NCBI GenBank assembly: GCA_963700395.1
Contig: CAVOXI010000001.1
Span: 620,001-684,000, forward strand
Direction: 5' to 3'
Source: Prado023 sp963700395
GTDB taxonomy: Bacteria; Actinomycetota; Actinomycetes; S36-B12; CAIYMF01
DNA length: 64,000 nt
Of this stretch, positions 21,150-31,209 are shown in pieces (positions within the stretch are counted from its first letter, which is position 1; the number at the start of each line of letters is the position of its first letter). A program made the translations under genes and the position numbers. Under the pieces are notes generated by a model. That model made no database searches. It was given only the letters and a program-made list of their open reading frames with translations, and was not told the origin of the DNA.

Positions 21150-22616
21150 TCACGCGCCGCCGGTCAGCTTCTCGCGCAGGGCCTGCAGGGCCTCGTCGGT
21201 GGCCAGGGTGCCTGAACCCTCGGCGGCCGCGGGGGCGGTCGAGCTGTAGGAGCCCACACCCTCGCCGGTCTCGAGCGCGGCAGCCTGGTCGGCCGTCTTG
21301 GCCTCCTCGACCTGCTTCATGTGCTGCTCCCAGCGGGCGTGCGCCTCGGCGTACTGCGCCTCCCACTCGGAACGCTGGTCCTCGAAGCCGACCTTCCACT
21401 CGCCGGTCTCGGGGTCGAAGCCCTCCGGACCGATGTACGCGCCAGCCTCGTCGTAGGACGGGGCCATGCCGTACAGGTAGGGGTCGAACTCCTCGGAGCC
21501 GGCACCGGTCGTGTTCTCGTTGGCCTGCTTGAGGCTCAGCGAGATGCGGCGACGCTCGAGGTCGATGTCGATGACCTTGACGAAGATGTCGTCGTTGACG
21601 GTCACGACCTGCTCGGGGATCTCCACGTGGCGCTCGGCCAGCTCGGAGATGTGCACCAGGCCCTCGATGCCCTCCTCGACACGCACGAACGCGCCGAAGG
21701 GGACGAGCTTGGTGACCTTGCCGGGCACGACCTGGCCCATCTGGTGGGTCCGGGCGAAGTGCTGCCACGGATCCTCCTGGGTCGCCTTGAGCGACAGCGA
21801 GACGCGCTCGCGGTCCATGTCGACGTCGAGCACCTCCACGGTGACCTCGTCGCCGACGGCCACGACCTCGCTCGGGTGGTCGATGTGCTTCCAGGACAGC
21901 TCGGAGACGTGCACCAGGCCGTCCACGCCGCCGAGGTCGACGAACGCGCCGAAGTTGACGATGGAGGACACCACGCCGTTGCGGATCTGGCCGCGCTGGA
22001 GCTGGTTGAGGAAGTTGGAGCGGACCTCGGACTGCGTCTGCTCGAGCCAGGCACGCCGCGACAGGACCACGTTGTTGCGGTTCTTGTCCAGCTCGATGAT
22101 CTTGGCCTCGATCTCCTTGCCGACGTACGGCTGGAGGTCGCGGACGCGGCGCATCTCGACCAGCGACGCGGGCAGGAAGCCGCGCAGGCCGATGTCGAGG
22201 ATCAGGCCGCCCTTGACGACCTCGATCACCTTGCCGGTGACGACGCCGTCCTCCTCCTTGATCTTCTCGATCGTGCCCCAGGCGCGCTCGTACTGTGCGC
22301 GCTTCTTGGACAGGATCAGACGACCCTCCTTGTCCTCCTTCTGAAGGACGAGGGCCTCGACGACGTCGCCGACCGACACGATCTCGGAGGGGTCGACGTC
22401 GTGCTTGATGGAGAGCTCGCGGGAGGGGATGACGCCCTCGGTCTTGTAGCCGATATCGAGAAGGACCTCGTCGCGGTCGACCTTGACGATGGTGCCCTCG
22501 ACGATGTCGCCGTCATCGAAGTTCTTGATGGTCGCGTCGATCGCGGCCAGGAAATCCTCAACGCTGCCGATGTCGTTGATCGCGACCTGCGGTGCGGTGG
22601 TGGGGGTGATGGTCAT
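21150..22616 (-). CDS. rpsA: 30S ribosomal protein S1
   Basis: mRNA-binding ribosomal protein with four S1 (OB-fold) domains at about residues 35-105, 118-184, 205-272 and 290-358; domains 3 and 4 show the best KG-x-V-x3-V-x-FGAFV-x-L and GLVHVSEL cores. ATG 22616 gives MTITPTTAPQVAINDIGS and 488 residues; GGAG sits about 12 bases upstream. The C-terminal tail (about 385-488) is acidic and Glu/Ala-rich, as in actinobacterial S1. Adjacent coaE and the SAM methyltransferase are its usual neighbours. The leader between its start and the divergent methyltransferase is about 270 bases. Confidence 0.97.
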   Translation of the reverse strand: MTITPTTAPQVAINDIGSVEDFLAAIDATIKNFDDGDIVEGTIVKVDRDEVLLDIGYKTEGVIPSRELSIKHDVDPSEIVSVGDVVEALVLQKEDKEGRLILSKKRAQYERAWGTIEKIKEEDGVVTGKVIEVVKGGLILDIGLRGFLPASLVEMRRVRDLQPYVGKEIEAKIIELDKNRNNVVLSRRAWLEQTQSEVRSNFLNQLQRGQIRNGVVSSIVNFGAFVDLGGVDGLVHVSELSWKHIDHPSEVVAVGDEVTVEVLDVDMDRERVSLSLKATQEDPWQHFARTHQMGQVVPGKVTKLVPFGAFVRVEEGIEGLVHISELAERHVEIPEQVVTVNDDIFVKVIDIDLERRRISLSLKQANENTTGAGSEEFDPYLYGMAPSYDEAGAYIGPEGFDPETGEWKVGFEDQRSEWEAQYAEAHARWEQHMKQVEEAKTADQAAALETGEGVGSYSSTAPAAAEGSGTLATDEALQALREKLTGGA

Positions 22617-22856
22617 GGAGTGGTTCTGCTCCGGTGGATAGATGTCGTGGACACGTGCACGGGCCACTGTCCACCGCCGCGAATCCTTGGCCGGTGCTGC
22701 TTGACCCTTGGGAACGACATGAACGCGCGCGCCTACTACGTCTGAGACGCTGCAGGCCCGTAACGCCCTGACAGGATACCCCACGTGATCTTGACGCCGC
22801 CACAACCGGACGAACCGGAGAACTCGGGCGACGACGCCACGGCCCCAACCTCGTTA

Positions 22857-22895
22857 TGTCATCGATCAGGCCAGATTGCTGCCGGATCGATGACA
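22857..22895. promoter_or_regulatory. Perfect 11-bp palindrome at the methyltransferase start
   Basis: TGTCATCGATC (22857-22867) and GATCGATGACA (22885-22895) are exact reverse complements with a 17-base loop. The right arm contains ATG 22890, a possible start of the methyltransferase. It could be an operator in the divergent rpsA/methyltransferase spacer or an RNA hairpin over the start codon. No regulator is identified. Confidence 0.5.
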
Positions 22896-23841
22896 CAAGC
22901 CGCCCAGGGGCCACCCGGGGCGGCCGCGGCGCGCTCGTGGGAGGTGGAGGGGTCCGCCGGGCGGGCTGGCATCGACGCCGATGAGGTGGATCGGGCCTCC
23001 AGGACGTACTGGGAGGCCGAGGCCGACGCCTACCAGGCCGAGCACGGGGCGTTCCTGGCCGGCCGGGCCGCGCTGGTAGTCGATACCGACGGCTCAATCG
23101 ACCGAATCGACTACCCACAAGCGAATGGTGGAGTCGGCGAGGCTGGGAGTGGTGGGGCTGGATTCGTGTGGGGACCCGAGGGGCTCGACCGAGGCGGAGG
23201 CTGGGCTTCTGGGTCCTCCCGGGGACCTCGTGGGGCACCGGGTGCTGGAGGTGGGATGTGGGGCGGCGCAGTGCTCGCGGTGGTTGGCCGCCCGCGGGGT
23301 GACCGCGGTCGGGGTGGACATCTCCGTCAACCAGCTGCGACACGCGCGTCAGGCGGATCCGCCGGCGCACGTCGTCGCCGCGACGGCGACCGCACTGCCC
23401 TTCCCGGACGCGACCTTCGAGGTCGCGTTCGCCTCCTACGGGGCCATCCAGTTCGTGGCCGACCTCCCCCTCCTGCTCGGCGAGGTCCGCCGCGTGCTGC
23501 GCCCGGGCGGTCGGTGGGTGTTCTCGGTGACGCATCCGATCCGCTGGGCGTTCCCCGACGATCCGGGCCCGGCGGGGCTGTCGGCGTCCGGCTCGTACTT
23601 CGACCGCACCCCCTACGTGGAGCGCGACGGGTCGGGGGCAGCGGTGTACGCCGAGTTCCACCGGACCATCGGCGACTACGTCGCCGCGCTTCGCGGGGCG
23701 GGCTTCGCCATCGAGTCGATCGTGGAGCCCGAATGGCCCGACTGGAACGAGGCCACGTGGGGCGGTTGGAGTCCGCTGCGCGGAACGCATCTGCCCGGCA
23801 CCCTGATCATCGGGTGCCGGGCAGATGCGCGTGCTGGTTGA
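22890..23841 (+). pseudogene. Class I SAM-dependent methyltransferase, frameshifted
   Basis: Two frames combine into one family member. The first gives VDRASRTYWEAEADAYQAEHGAFL and then FVWGPEGL; from about 23188 the second gives TEAEAGLLGP, the SAM-binding motif I VLEVGCGAAQCSRWL, VGVDIS, then VLRPGGRWVFSVTHPIRW. One extra base in GGGCTCGACCGAGG explains the shift. About 30 residues (RAALVVDTDGSIDRIDYPQA and on) are inserted between GAFL and FVWGPEG, where relatives are short. Start uncertain (ATG 22890, or GTG at 22785 or 22941). Substrate unknown. Confidence 0.75.
23786..23829. terminator. 18-bp perfect stem-loop between convergent genes
   Basis: CGCATCTGCCCGGCACCC (23786-23803) pairs exactly with GGGTGCCGGGCAGATGCG (23812-23829), loop TGATCATC. 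It lies inside the last codons of the methyltransferase and 22 bases past the end of the convergent heptad-repeat gene, so it can serve as a bidirectional terminator. Confidence 0.8.
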
Positions 23842-23850
23842 ACCTGCCGA

Positions 23851-26313
23851 CTACGCGGCGAACTTCCTCGCCGCCGCGAAGGCAACGCCACCGGCGCCGG
23901 CGATGAGCAGCGCGCCAAGGCCGAACTTCAGCGCGTTGTTCTCAGTGTCGGCGGCGATCCCGGCCAGGTACATCTTGTAGGCCGCCGTCGTCACGACGTC
24001 GGTCCCCTCAGCGGGCCCGAACGGGATGCCCGCGCCCTCAAGCCCGGCCTGCTGGGCCGCCTCGAGGATCGCCACGTTCTTGGCGTAGCCGAGTTGCGCC
24101 TCCTTGCCGGTCTTCGCCAGCTCGTCAGCACCCTTCTCCTTCAGCTCGCCTGCACCGCCTCGATCTGGGCACCACCCGGCTCGGCCTGGGCCAGGCCATC
24201 GGCGAGCTGCTCGGAGCCATCGGCTGCATCGCCGAGGCCCGCTGCGAGCTTGTCAGCCCCATCGGCAACCTGATCCGCACCGTCGTCGAGCTGGGAGACG
24301 CCACTGGCGAGGGCCGGCACCTTGGCATTGAGCTTCTCTGGTGCCAGCGGCCAGGGTGTCGGTGCCGTCGGCCACCTGGGCAGAGCCGTCAGCCAGTTGG
24401 TTCGCGCCTGCCGCGAGTTGATTCACCCCGCCGCGCGAGCGTGGGAGTCTTGGCCGCCAGCGAGCCAGTTCCCGCGGACACGATCTGGCCGCCTGCGACC
24501 AGCTTCTTGAGAGTCGGGGCTGTCGTAGATGCCCTTGGCAGATCTCGAATCCACGAGCAGGCCAATGCCCGCCTTGAACGCATGCTGAGCGCCTGGTATG
24601 CACCGCAACCCGTTGGCGGTGAAGCGACGCACCGGCTTGCCGCCGTTGGTGTCGCAGAACTGTCAGCTTCGCTGAGGCCAGTAGGGCGATCGCACCAGTC
24701 GGTCTGGATCTGCTGGATGGTCCGCAGTCCGGCTGGGGCTGTCGCGGCGTTGTGCGGCGGCCACGGCAGCTGCCGGAGTGTCAGCCGTGCCAGTGCCAAG
24801 ACCTGCCAGGATTGCTGAGGCATGCCCCAGTGCCGGACTCGCCGGGCATGTAAGTCCGCAGCAGCGCCTTCAGGCCCTGGGCGCCAGTAGCGGTCTGTGA
24901 GTCAGCGAGACCCATCAGGACGCCTGTGTCAGACTCCGAGGGCAGTCGTGGACCAGTGTCGCTGGCCGAGCCTCAGCCTGGATGGCAGACGATGGCGCCG
25001 ACGAGCTTGCTTGTAGTCCGGCGTCGCCTTGACTGCGGCCGGGAGATTCTTCAGGCCTTCGACTCAAGGGCCAAGCAGCCCGTCGGCAACCTGCTTCGCT
25101 CCAGCGTTCAGTTGGTTGACCCCATCGACGAGGGCAGGAACGTTCTTCTGCAGTTCGTCGGCCCCCTCGGCCAGCTCCTCGTTCCCGTCCGCCACCTGCT
25201 CGGCGCCGTCGTTGAGCTGGGCTCGCACCGTCGTTGAGGTCGCGACACGCCCTCCTCGAGGGCCGGGACGTTGCAGTTGAGCTCGTTGAGGCCGTCGGCG
25301 ACCTGGTTGGCACCGTCGGCAAGCGCTGCTGAGCCCGGGGCGGCCGTGTTGACCAACCCGTCGGACAACTGGCTGGCACCTGCCGAGAGCTGACCGAGAC
25401 CGGCGACGAGCTTGCCCGCGCCGTCCTGCAGCTTCAGGAGGTTGTCACCGATCTGCGTGCCGGCGTCGAAGATCGAGGCCCCGGTGGCCGCGCCACCCTT
25501 GTAGGCCTCGGTCGTCCCGGCGATCGTGCTGTTGTCGAACGGGACGATCGGCAGGAACGAGAACTCAGCCTCCGGCATCTGGCCGTTGCTGATCCGCGAC
25601 TGGTAGCTGACCTTCACCTCGGCCGACCCGAGCGGGGGGAACAGCACGAAGGTGTAGCCGAGCTGGGTCTCGTTCTGGCCGTTGCCAGCGACGGTCGCCC
25701 CGGGAGCGGTGACCTCGTTGAAGCCCTGCGGCAGGACGACGTCGAGCGAACCCACGAACGGGTCCGCCGTCTCGACGTCCTCAGTGATCTCGTTGCCCTC
25801 GACGTCGCTGAACGTCATCGGACCGGTCGTGGCCGTGGTGTTGCGCACCGTGTACTCGACGTCGAGCACGCCGTTGGCGCCCACCACATCCGCAGGGGTG
25901 ATCTCCGCGCCGTCGAGCATGACCTTGACCGAGACTGCCATGGGCGCGATGTCGGCATCGGTCACCGTGCGCTGCTCCACGCCGCCCCCATCGGCGACAG
26001 TGAGATCGACGATCATCGACTCCCCCTCCATGGGGAAGGGGCCGAACTCGTTGAGGTTGCGGTTGCTCGTGGTCCCGACGGGGACCGTCACCGTCTTGGT
26101 GCCGTTGCCGACCCCTGAGATCTGGGTGTACATCGTGCTGTTGCTGATCTCACCGGTGGCCGATCCGGCCTGGCGGACGGTCTTGCGCACAGTCGCCTGC
26201 ACGTCACCGGAGTCCGCGGTGGGCACAGCGGCAGCACCGGGGCCTGCGGCCCCCGCCACGAGCAGCACACCAGCGGTACCTGCCAGGACACGCATCACGT
26301 TCTTGACGGACAT
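23851..26313 (-). pseudogene. Large secreted surface protein with Leu/Gly heptad repeats, several frameshifts
   Basis: Reading across frames gives about 800 residues. A signal peptide (1-29) is followed by a beta-rich region to about 275, a first heptad array (QDGAGKLVAGLGQLSAGASQ, ADGANQVADGLNEL), a middle globular part with CDTNGGKPVRRFTANGLRC, a second array (AAGANQLADGSAQVADGTDT and ADGADKLAAGLGDAADGSEQ), and a C-terminal membrane helix (FGLGALLIAGAGGVAFAA) ending in RKFAA. The arrays fit the X-X-X-Leu-X-X-Gly heptad (TIGR03057) seen in YhgE/Pip-like proteins. The frame is intact for the first 365 residues and the last 74, but breaks repeatedly between 24076 and 25260. It starts inside the stop of the upstream membrane gene (TGATG). 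Function unknown. Confidence 0.7.
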
Positions 26314-26861
26314 CAGATGTCACTCCCCACGGACTCAAGTTCCTGCTCCGGCGCAGACTGCGCCCTGTCGGGCTCCTCAGGGAAGAGCAGGTCGATCACG
26401 GCAGCGGTCAGGTAACCGATGCCGAAGACGACCAGGAACCGGCCCAGGGTCTCCACGGACGTGGTCAGGAACTCCGGCACGTCGTCGTTGTAGATGTAGT
26501 CGTAGGCACCGACGAAGCCGCCGACACCCAGCAGGACCGACCACAGGGGCATCCGTCCGAAGGACAGTGCCGCGGCTGCGGTCGCCAGCGCGAGCGTGAG
26601 GGCGGCGGTGATCGCCACGCCTGTGCTGTTCGACGGCATGAACTGGGCGTTGATCCCGTAACCGATCAGGGCGAGCAGGACACCGACGAGGAACCCAGCC
26701 AGGCGCCCCATCTTGTGCCCCCCAGGAGCCAGGGCGAGGACACCTCCGACCGCCACTCCGAGCAACGGGTTCGGCAACCCGAGGTTCAGGGCATCGCCCA
26801 AGTACACGGCGAGCAGGGCGACCAGAGCCAGCGCCAACCCCCCGATGACGGTCCTCTTCAT
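26313..26861 (-). CDS. Small polytopic membrane protein, unknown function
   Basis: 182 residues, intact, with about five hydrophobic helices: residues 4-25, 30-47, 53-70, 82-102 and 106-122, and a further one near 142-162, then an acidic tail. No recognised family. Its stop overlaps the start of the heptad-repeat surface protein by one base, so the pair is translationally coupled and probably works together, for example as membrane anchor or export partner. A CRP-like palindrome lies about 50 bases upstream. Confidence 0.7.
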   Translation of the reverse strand: MKRTVIGGLALALVALLAVYLGDALNLGLPNPLLGVAVGGVLALAPGGHKMGRLAGFLVGVLLALIGYGINAQFMPSNSTGVAITAALTLALATAAAALSFGRMPLWSVLLGVGGFVGAYDYIYNDDVPEFLTTSVETLGRFLVVFGIGYLTAAVIDLLFPEEPDRAQSAPEQELESVGSDI

Positions 26862-26909
26862 GAATCCTCCATCACAACAGCAATTTCCCCGTCCTTAACC
26901 CGGACAGGG

Positions 26910-26925
26910 GGTGAACCAGATCACA
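26910..26925. promoter_or_regulatory. CRP/GlxR-like palindrome
   Basis: GGTGAACCAGATCACA matches the CRP-family consensus TGTGA-N6-TCACA in nine of ten half-site positions. It lies 49-64 bases upstream of the membrane-protein start, a normal place for such a site. Proposed from the consensus only. Confidence 0.4.
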
Positions 26926-26952
26926 CACAGTGAGTTAACCAAAACGAAACGC

Positions 26953-26974
26953 ACGATGCCCCTCGGGGGATCGT
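26953..26974 (-). terminator. Intrinsic terminator after the first hydrolase lipoprotein
   Basis: On the minus strand an ACGAT/ATCGT stem encloses CCCC/GGGG with a two-base loop, and the transcript then reads GTTTCGTTTTGG. It is one of the few hairpins here with a T-rich tract. It begins 21 bases after the reconstructed stop at 26995. Confidence 0.65.
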
Positions 26975-26994
26975 CTCGTTTGGGTGAATCCGCA

Positions 26995-28495
26995 TCAGTT
27001 TGCTTCGTTTGATGGGCTGGGTGGCCACTCGGGAAGCGAACTCGGTCCCGCGAAGCCGCTGGCCGCACCGAAGGCGATCGTGTTGCCCGCCCACGTCGGG
27101 AAAGCGACCGAGTCGGACCCAGTCGTCGAGGATCGTGACCGCACCAACCAGGGACGTCCCGGTGAAGCTGCAGTGACCCACACCATACGGGGCTATCCCG
27201 TCCGTCGGATACGGCGAGGGTGGATTGGACACGTTGATGCTCAGCCACCGGATGTCCTGGCCGCTGGCCGTGGCCGCGGCCTGCCCGTAGATGGTCTCGT
27301 TGGCCAGGATCGCCACCGGGTCGATCGCGGTGTGCAGGGTGAGGTTGGGTTTGCTCAACTTGGAGGGCGGGGGGTACTGGGCCTCGGCCGCGGCGCGCGG
27401 TCCGGCATCGGCCTCCACCGCCGGAAGGGCGGCGATCTGCTGCAGCAGCGCGAGCGTCGCGCCCTCCTGTCCTGCCATCGCGTCGATGAGTCCGGCCTCA
27501 TCGGTGGTGACCCGCGCCCCGTAGTTCACGCCGACATTGGTGCTGGGATTGCCGTCCAGCGACTCCTCGACGCGGAAGCGCTCAAGGGTGCTGCGCGCCA
27601 GCACGCGCGAGAGGTTCTCCACGAGAGCGACCCTCTGCTGGTCGAGCGTCGTGCCCTCCGATGTCCGGGTCTTGCTGGGGACCTCCGCAGCCGCGGCGAT
27701 CACCTGCAGCGCGGTCAGGCCCACCCCCGTCGGGTCCTGAGCAGCCTCGGTCACCGCCTTCATGGCCCCGTCGTAGGCGGCTCTTGCCTGCTTCGCGGAC
27801 TTGTATCCGGTGAGCTTGAGGTCGGGCTCGAGCAGGGCCTTGACCCCGACTGCAGCGTCCAGGGCGAGGTCCATGTTGGGATTCAGGCCACCGAGCAGCC
27901 CGCACATCGACGCCGAACCGGAGACCCAGTCGTTGGCCTCGCCGGATCGCAGTGCAGCGAGCCCGCCGAGCGACTGCCCCCACGTGTAGATCCGGTTGGG
28001 CACGCCCACGTTCGTGACGAACGCCTCGCGGACCGTCGATATCGAGTCGATCGCGTCCTCGATGGCCCAGCCGCCGGTCGGTGAGCCTGCCCCGGCAAGC
28101 GCGTACCCCTCGTCGAGCAGGGCCTTCGCCACGGCGTCGACGCCCGACGCCACGCCCGGTGCGGCCTCGGCGATCGGCTCGAACGCCGGGCCATCGGCCG
28201 CGATCGGATCGACAGGTCGCAGGCCGTGGCTGTAGATCAGCAGCGAGCCGTTCCACTTCTCCGGCAGCCGGATGTCATAGGGCGTCCCGTTCACCTGACC
28301 GCTGCAGGCAAACCCACCCGCACCGCACTCCGTGAACGCGACGTCCGTTGACTGGTCGGTCGGATCCCCCACCGGAAGCCCGGACCCGGACCCGGATGGG
28401 GCGCCGTCGGGGGCATCGGAGCTCGTGCATCCGGTCAGCACGAGGCCGAGTGCAAGCAGTGGGGCGGCAACAGCGGGTGGACGCACGGGCCGCAT
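26995..28495 (-). pseudogene. Alpha/beta-hydrolase-fold lipoprotein (copy 1), C-terminal frameshift
   Basis: Lipoprotein signal with the lipobox LTGC at Cys23 from ATG 28495, then an exported hydrolase of about 490 residues. Nucleophile elbow WGQSLGGL, catalytic-acid candidate in LHTAIDPVAI and His in GVGHCSFTG; an oxyanion-side block IYSHGLRPV is near the N-terminus. The frame shifts near 27090, after DDWVRLGRFP; the other frame ends with LPEWPPSPSNEAN at 26995, matching the WP-rich end of copy 2. If the original frame is followed, translation runs on to 26921. Substrate unknown; an esterase or peptidase role is plausible. Confidence 0.72.
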
Positions 28496-28596
28496 CCTTG
28501 CACAGGACGTGCACACTCCTTGCCGGCTCCTGCCACGGACGGAGCATCACCCTGCCCGGAATGGGCCGAACGTGAGCCGGATGGCTCAACCGCCGG

Positions 28597-30037
28597 TCAC
28601 TGCGGCCAGGGGCCGGGCTCGAAGGTCGGGTCGAACCCGGACTCGTCGCCGAACGCCTCCAGCACCGAGGCGTCAGTCGGGGGCTGCCCGCCGCGAACCC
28701 ATGCATCGAGCAGGTCGATCATCCCGACGCGGGAGTCCGGCGTGAACTGGCAGTGCCCCGCGCCGTACGGGGCGCCGGGCTTGGGCGAGTACGTCTCCGG
28801 GGCCACCGTGAACAGCTGGACGAGGTCCTCGGTCGGGCCCGACTCCTCGCGCAGGAGCGTCTGGTTCTGCACGGCCACCAGCGGGTCGGCGGCAGTGTGC
28901 AGCGTGAGGGTCGGGACCTCGATGGTGCCCGACGGCTCCCCGCCGTCCTTGCGCGCGGCACGCACCGCGGCCTTGTCGGCCGACGACCCGCTTCCCGTCC
29001 TCCAGCGCCCCAATGATCCGCTTGGCCGTGCCCGCCCCGCCGACCTCGTCGAGCAGGGCGCGGTCATCGTCCGACAGCCGCGCGGCGTAGTCGGCCTTGG
29101 TGTTGTCCGAGATGTTGCCGCCGTATCGCTGCTCGACGTCCCAGCGGCCCACCGTGCCGAAGCGCAGCGCGATCAGGGCCGACTCAGCAGCGGCCTGCAC
29201 CTGGCTGTCCACGGTGCTGCCGTCCTGGGACTGGGTCTGCAGCTTCGCGTCAGCGAGCAGGGCGAGGGCCAGGATGTTCGCCCGATCCTCCTTCGAGCCA
29301 GCCGCATCGAGGACCTTGCGTGCGGTCGACACGAACTGCTGGCTGGCGGCGTCCGAGGACTCGTAGCCGGTGAGCTGGAAGGACGGGTCGACCAGCTCGC
29401 GGATCCCGTACTGCACGTCCATGGCCAGGTCGAAGTTCGGCACGATCCCGCCGAGCACCCCGCACAGGGGTGCTGCTCCGCTGACCCAGTCCGGGTTCGC
29501 CTCGGTGGTCTCCATCGTGACCAGGCCCCCGAGGCTGTCGCCCCAGGCGTAGACCCTCTCGGGCTTGCCCACGGTGTCGCTGAAGAACTCGTACAGGTCG
29601 GTGTTGGCCTTCACCCCATCGGAGATGGCCCAGCCGTTGCTGGCCCAGCCCGACCCCGCCAGCGCGTAGCCCTTGCTCAGCAGGTCGCGCGCCAACGGCA
29701 CCCCGCCGTCGCTGTACCCCGGTGACGGCTCAGCCTTCGAGGTGACCGGTGAGTAGTCAGGGGGGACCGAGACCGGGCTGCGGTACCCGTGGGAGTAGAG
29801 CAGGAGGGTGCCGTTCCACTCCTTGGGGAGCAGGATCTTGTACTTGGCGCCGTCGATCTCGCCCTCGCAGGCGTCCGCGCAGTCGGTGAAGGCCACGGAG
29901 GAGGCCGGCGGGATCGGGGTTGCGGACGGCTGTGCCGATCCCGATTGCGACTGCGTGGGTTCCGGGTCGCCCGAGCACCCCACCAGCAGCGCACAGGCCG
30001 CCCCCACCACCATCACGCGCTTCCAGGCCCCAGTCAC
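28597..30037 (-). pseudogene. Alpha/beta-hydrolase-fold lipoprotein (copy 2), one frameshift
   Basis: Paralogue of the neighbouring lipoprotein, about 480 residues. GTG 30037 gives a signal with lipobox LVGC at Cys21. Shared blocks are EWNGTLLLYSHGYRSP, GYALAGSGWASNGWAI, the nucleophile motif WGDSLGGL, CGVLGGI, LTLHTAADPLVAV and GAGHCQFTPDSRVGM. The frame breaks near 28985-28995 (an extra base in AAGCGGGTCG); after it the sequence continues as SSADKAAVRAARKDGGEP and ends FEPGPWPQ. Tandem with copy 1, so likely a local duplication that has diverged. Confidence 0.75.
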
Positions 30038-30121
30038 CGGGCGATTGTCCCAGCGTTCTCCCCAATTCGCAGAACTCGGCCCCCCTCCCAGGCCAGCCGA
30101 CCTCGCCGGTACCAGTGCGCG

Positions 30122-31162
30122 TCAGTCGAACGCCTCACGAAGGTCGTCGAAGGAGGCCAGCTCGTCGGGGAAGTCCTGCTCGACACGCGCGGCGCGCGTG
30201 CGCAGGACCATCCCCACGACACCCAGCGCCACGAGCAGCACTCCGAGGGCGACGGCCAGGCTCGGACCGTAGGAGTGGACCCACAGCACCGGCCGGCCCT
30301 CGTCCCGGGCCTGCGCCACCTGTGCGGCGACCTGCTCAGGGGTGCTGGAGGTGGTCATCGCCAGGAGCGTGACGATCTCCTTCCCCGTGCTGTCGCGCAG
30401 GGCCTCGCGGATCCGCTCGACCTTGCGCAGGATGATCCCGGTCGTCGGGTCCGTCCAGATGGTGCGGTTCACCACGTGCGTGCGGATCAGCGGGACCTTG
30501 GCCAGCGGCGAGCCCACGAGCTGCCCGGGCGCCTGGACGGTGCCGATGGGCGTGGGCGAGGCGGCCTGCTGGAACTTCATCGCGTTGATGCCGCCGACAT
30601 CCTCCATCCCGATGAAGGACATCTCCGCCGGCGCCAGGAGGGTGAGGTCGAAGTACGGGTAGGGCGTCTCCTCGGTGAACCACGGGAGGCGTGCGGGGCT
30701 CCCCGAGCCCTCCATGCTGACCGTGACGCCGCCGACCTGGACCCCGCAGCAGTCGATCAGGGCCTGGGTGTGCCGGTCCGCAGCGAGCCGGTACTGGGAG
30801 TCGGTGATCACCCGCCCGTCCGCGGTCATCGTGCGATCGGTCGTGTTCGTGACCGCAGCGTTGGCTCCCGCGGCCGCTGCCTGCTCCGCGCCCGCTGCGT
30901 CGCCCCGCGTGGACTCGGTGCGCGTGACGGGTATCGGCTCCGCCGCCTGGCTCTGCGCGGTCTCGAGGTCGAACAACGTCGTGATCGTGCCTGTGCTGAC
31001 GTGGGTGAGGAACCCATCGCCGCCGGGTACGAGGGGCGACTGTGCGAGGACCGGGGTGACCCAGAACCGCATGACCGGGGCGGCCACCAGCAGGAGCAGC
31101 CCGAGGGCGAGGGCCACCCTGGTGAATCGGCGCCCCCAAACCCCGGTCAGGGACAACGCCAC
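30122..31162 (-). CDS. DUF3068 (PorA-family-like) membrane-anchored protein
   Basis: 346 residues, intact. An N-terminal membrane helix (about 14-36) and a C-terminal one (about 305-325) bracket a large extracytoplasmic part. The layout and blocks such as ITDSQYRLAADRHTQALIDC and WTDPTTGIILRKVER match the actinobacterial DUF3068 family, which is of unknown biochemical function. GTG 31162 with GGAGGAGG ten bases upstream. It follows polA in the same direction and opens the envelope block with the two hydrolase lipoproteins. Confidence 0.78.
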   Translation of the reverse strand: MALSLTGVWGRRFTRVALALGLLLLVAAPVMRFWVTPVLAQSPLVPGGDGFLTHVSTGTITTLFDLETAQSQAAEPIPVTRTESTRGDAAGAEQAAAAGANAAVTNTTDRTMTADGRVITDSQYRLAADRHTQALIDCCGVQVGGVTVSMEGSGSPARLPWFTEETPYPYFDLTLLAPAEMSFIGMEDVGGINAMKFQQAASPTPIGTVQAPGQLVGSPLAKVPLIRTHVVNRTIWTDPTTGIILRKVERIREALRDSTGKEIVTLLAMTTSSTPEQVAAQVAQARDEGRPVLWVHSYGPSLAVALGVLLVALGVVGMVLRTRAARVEQDFPDELASFDDLREAFD

Positions 31163-31209
31163 GCGCCAGCCACCTCCTCCAAACCCAGCACTTCAATGAC
31201 AGTAACCGA

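Noticed and set aside
22785..23906. 373-residue frame through the methyltransferase region as one protein
   Set aside because: After about 23188 it turns into Gly/Arg-rich noise, while the methyltransferase core continues in another frame.
24104..24818. Plus-strand frames in the broken middle of the heptad-repeat gene
   Set aside because: The minus-strand translation in neighbouring frames continues the heptad pattern, so these are shadows.
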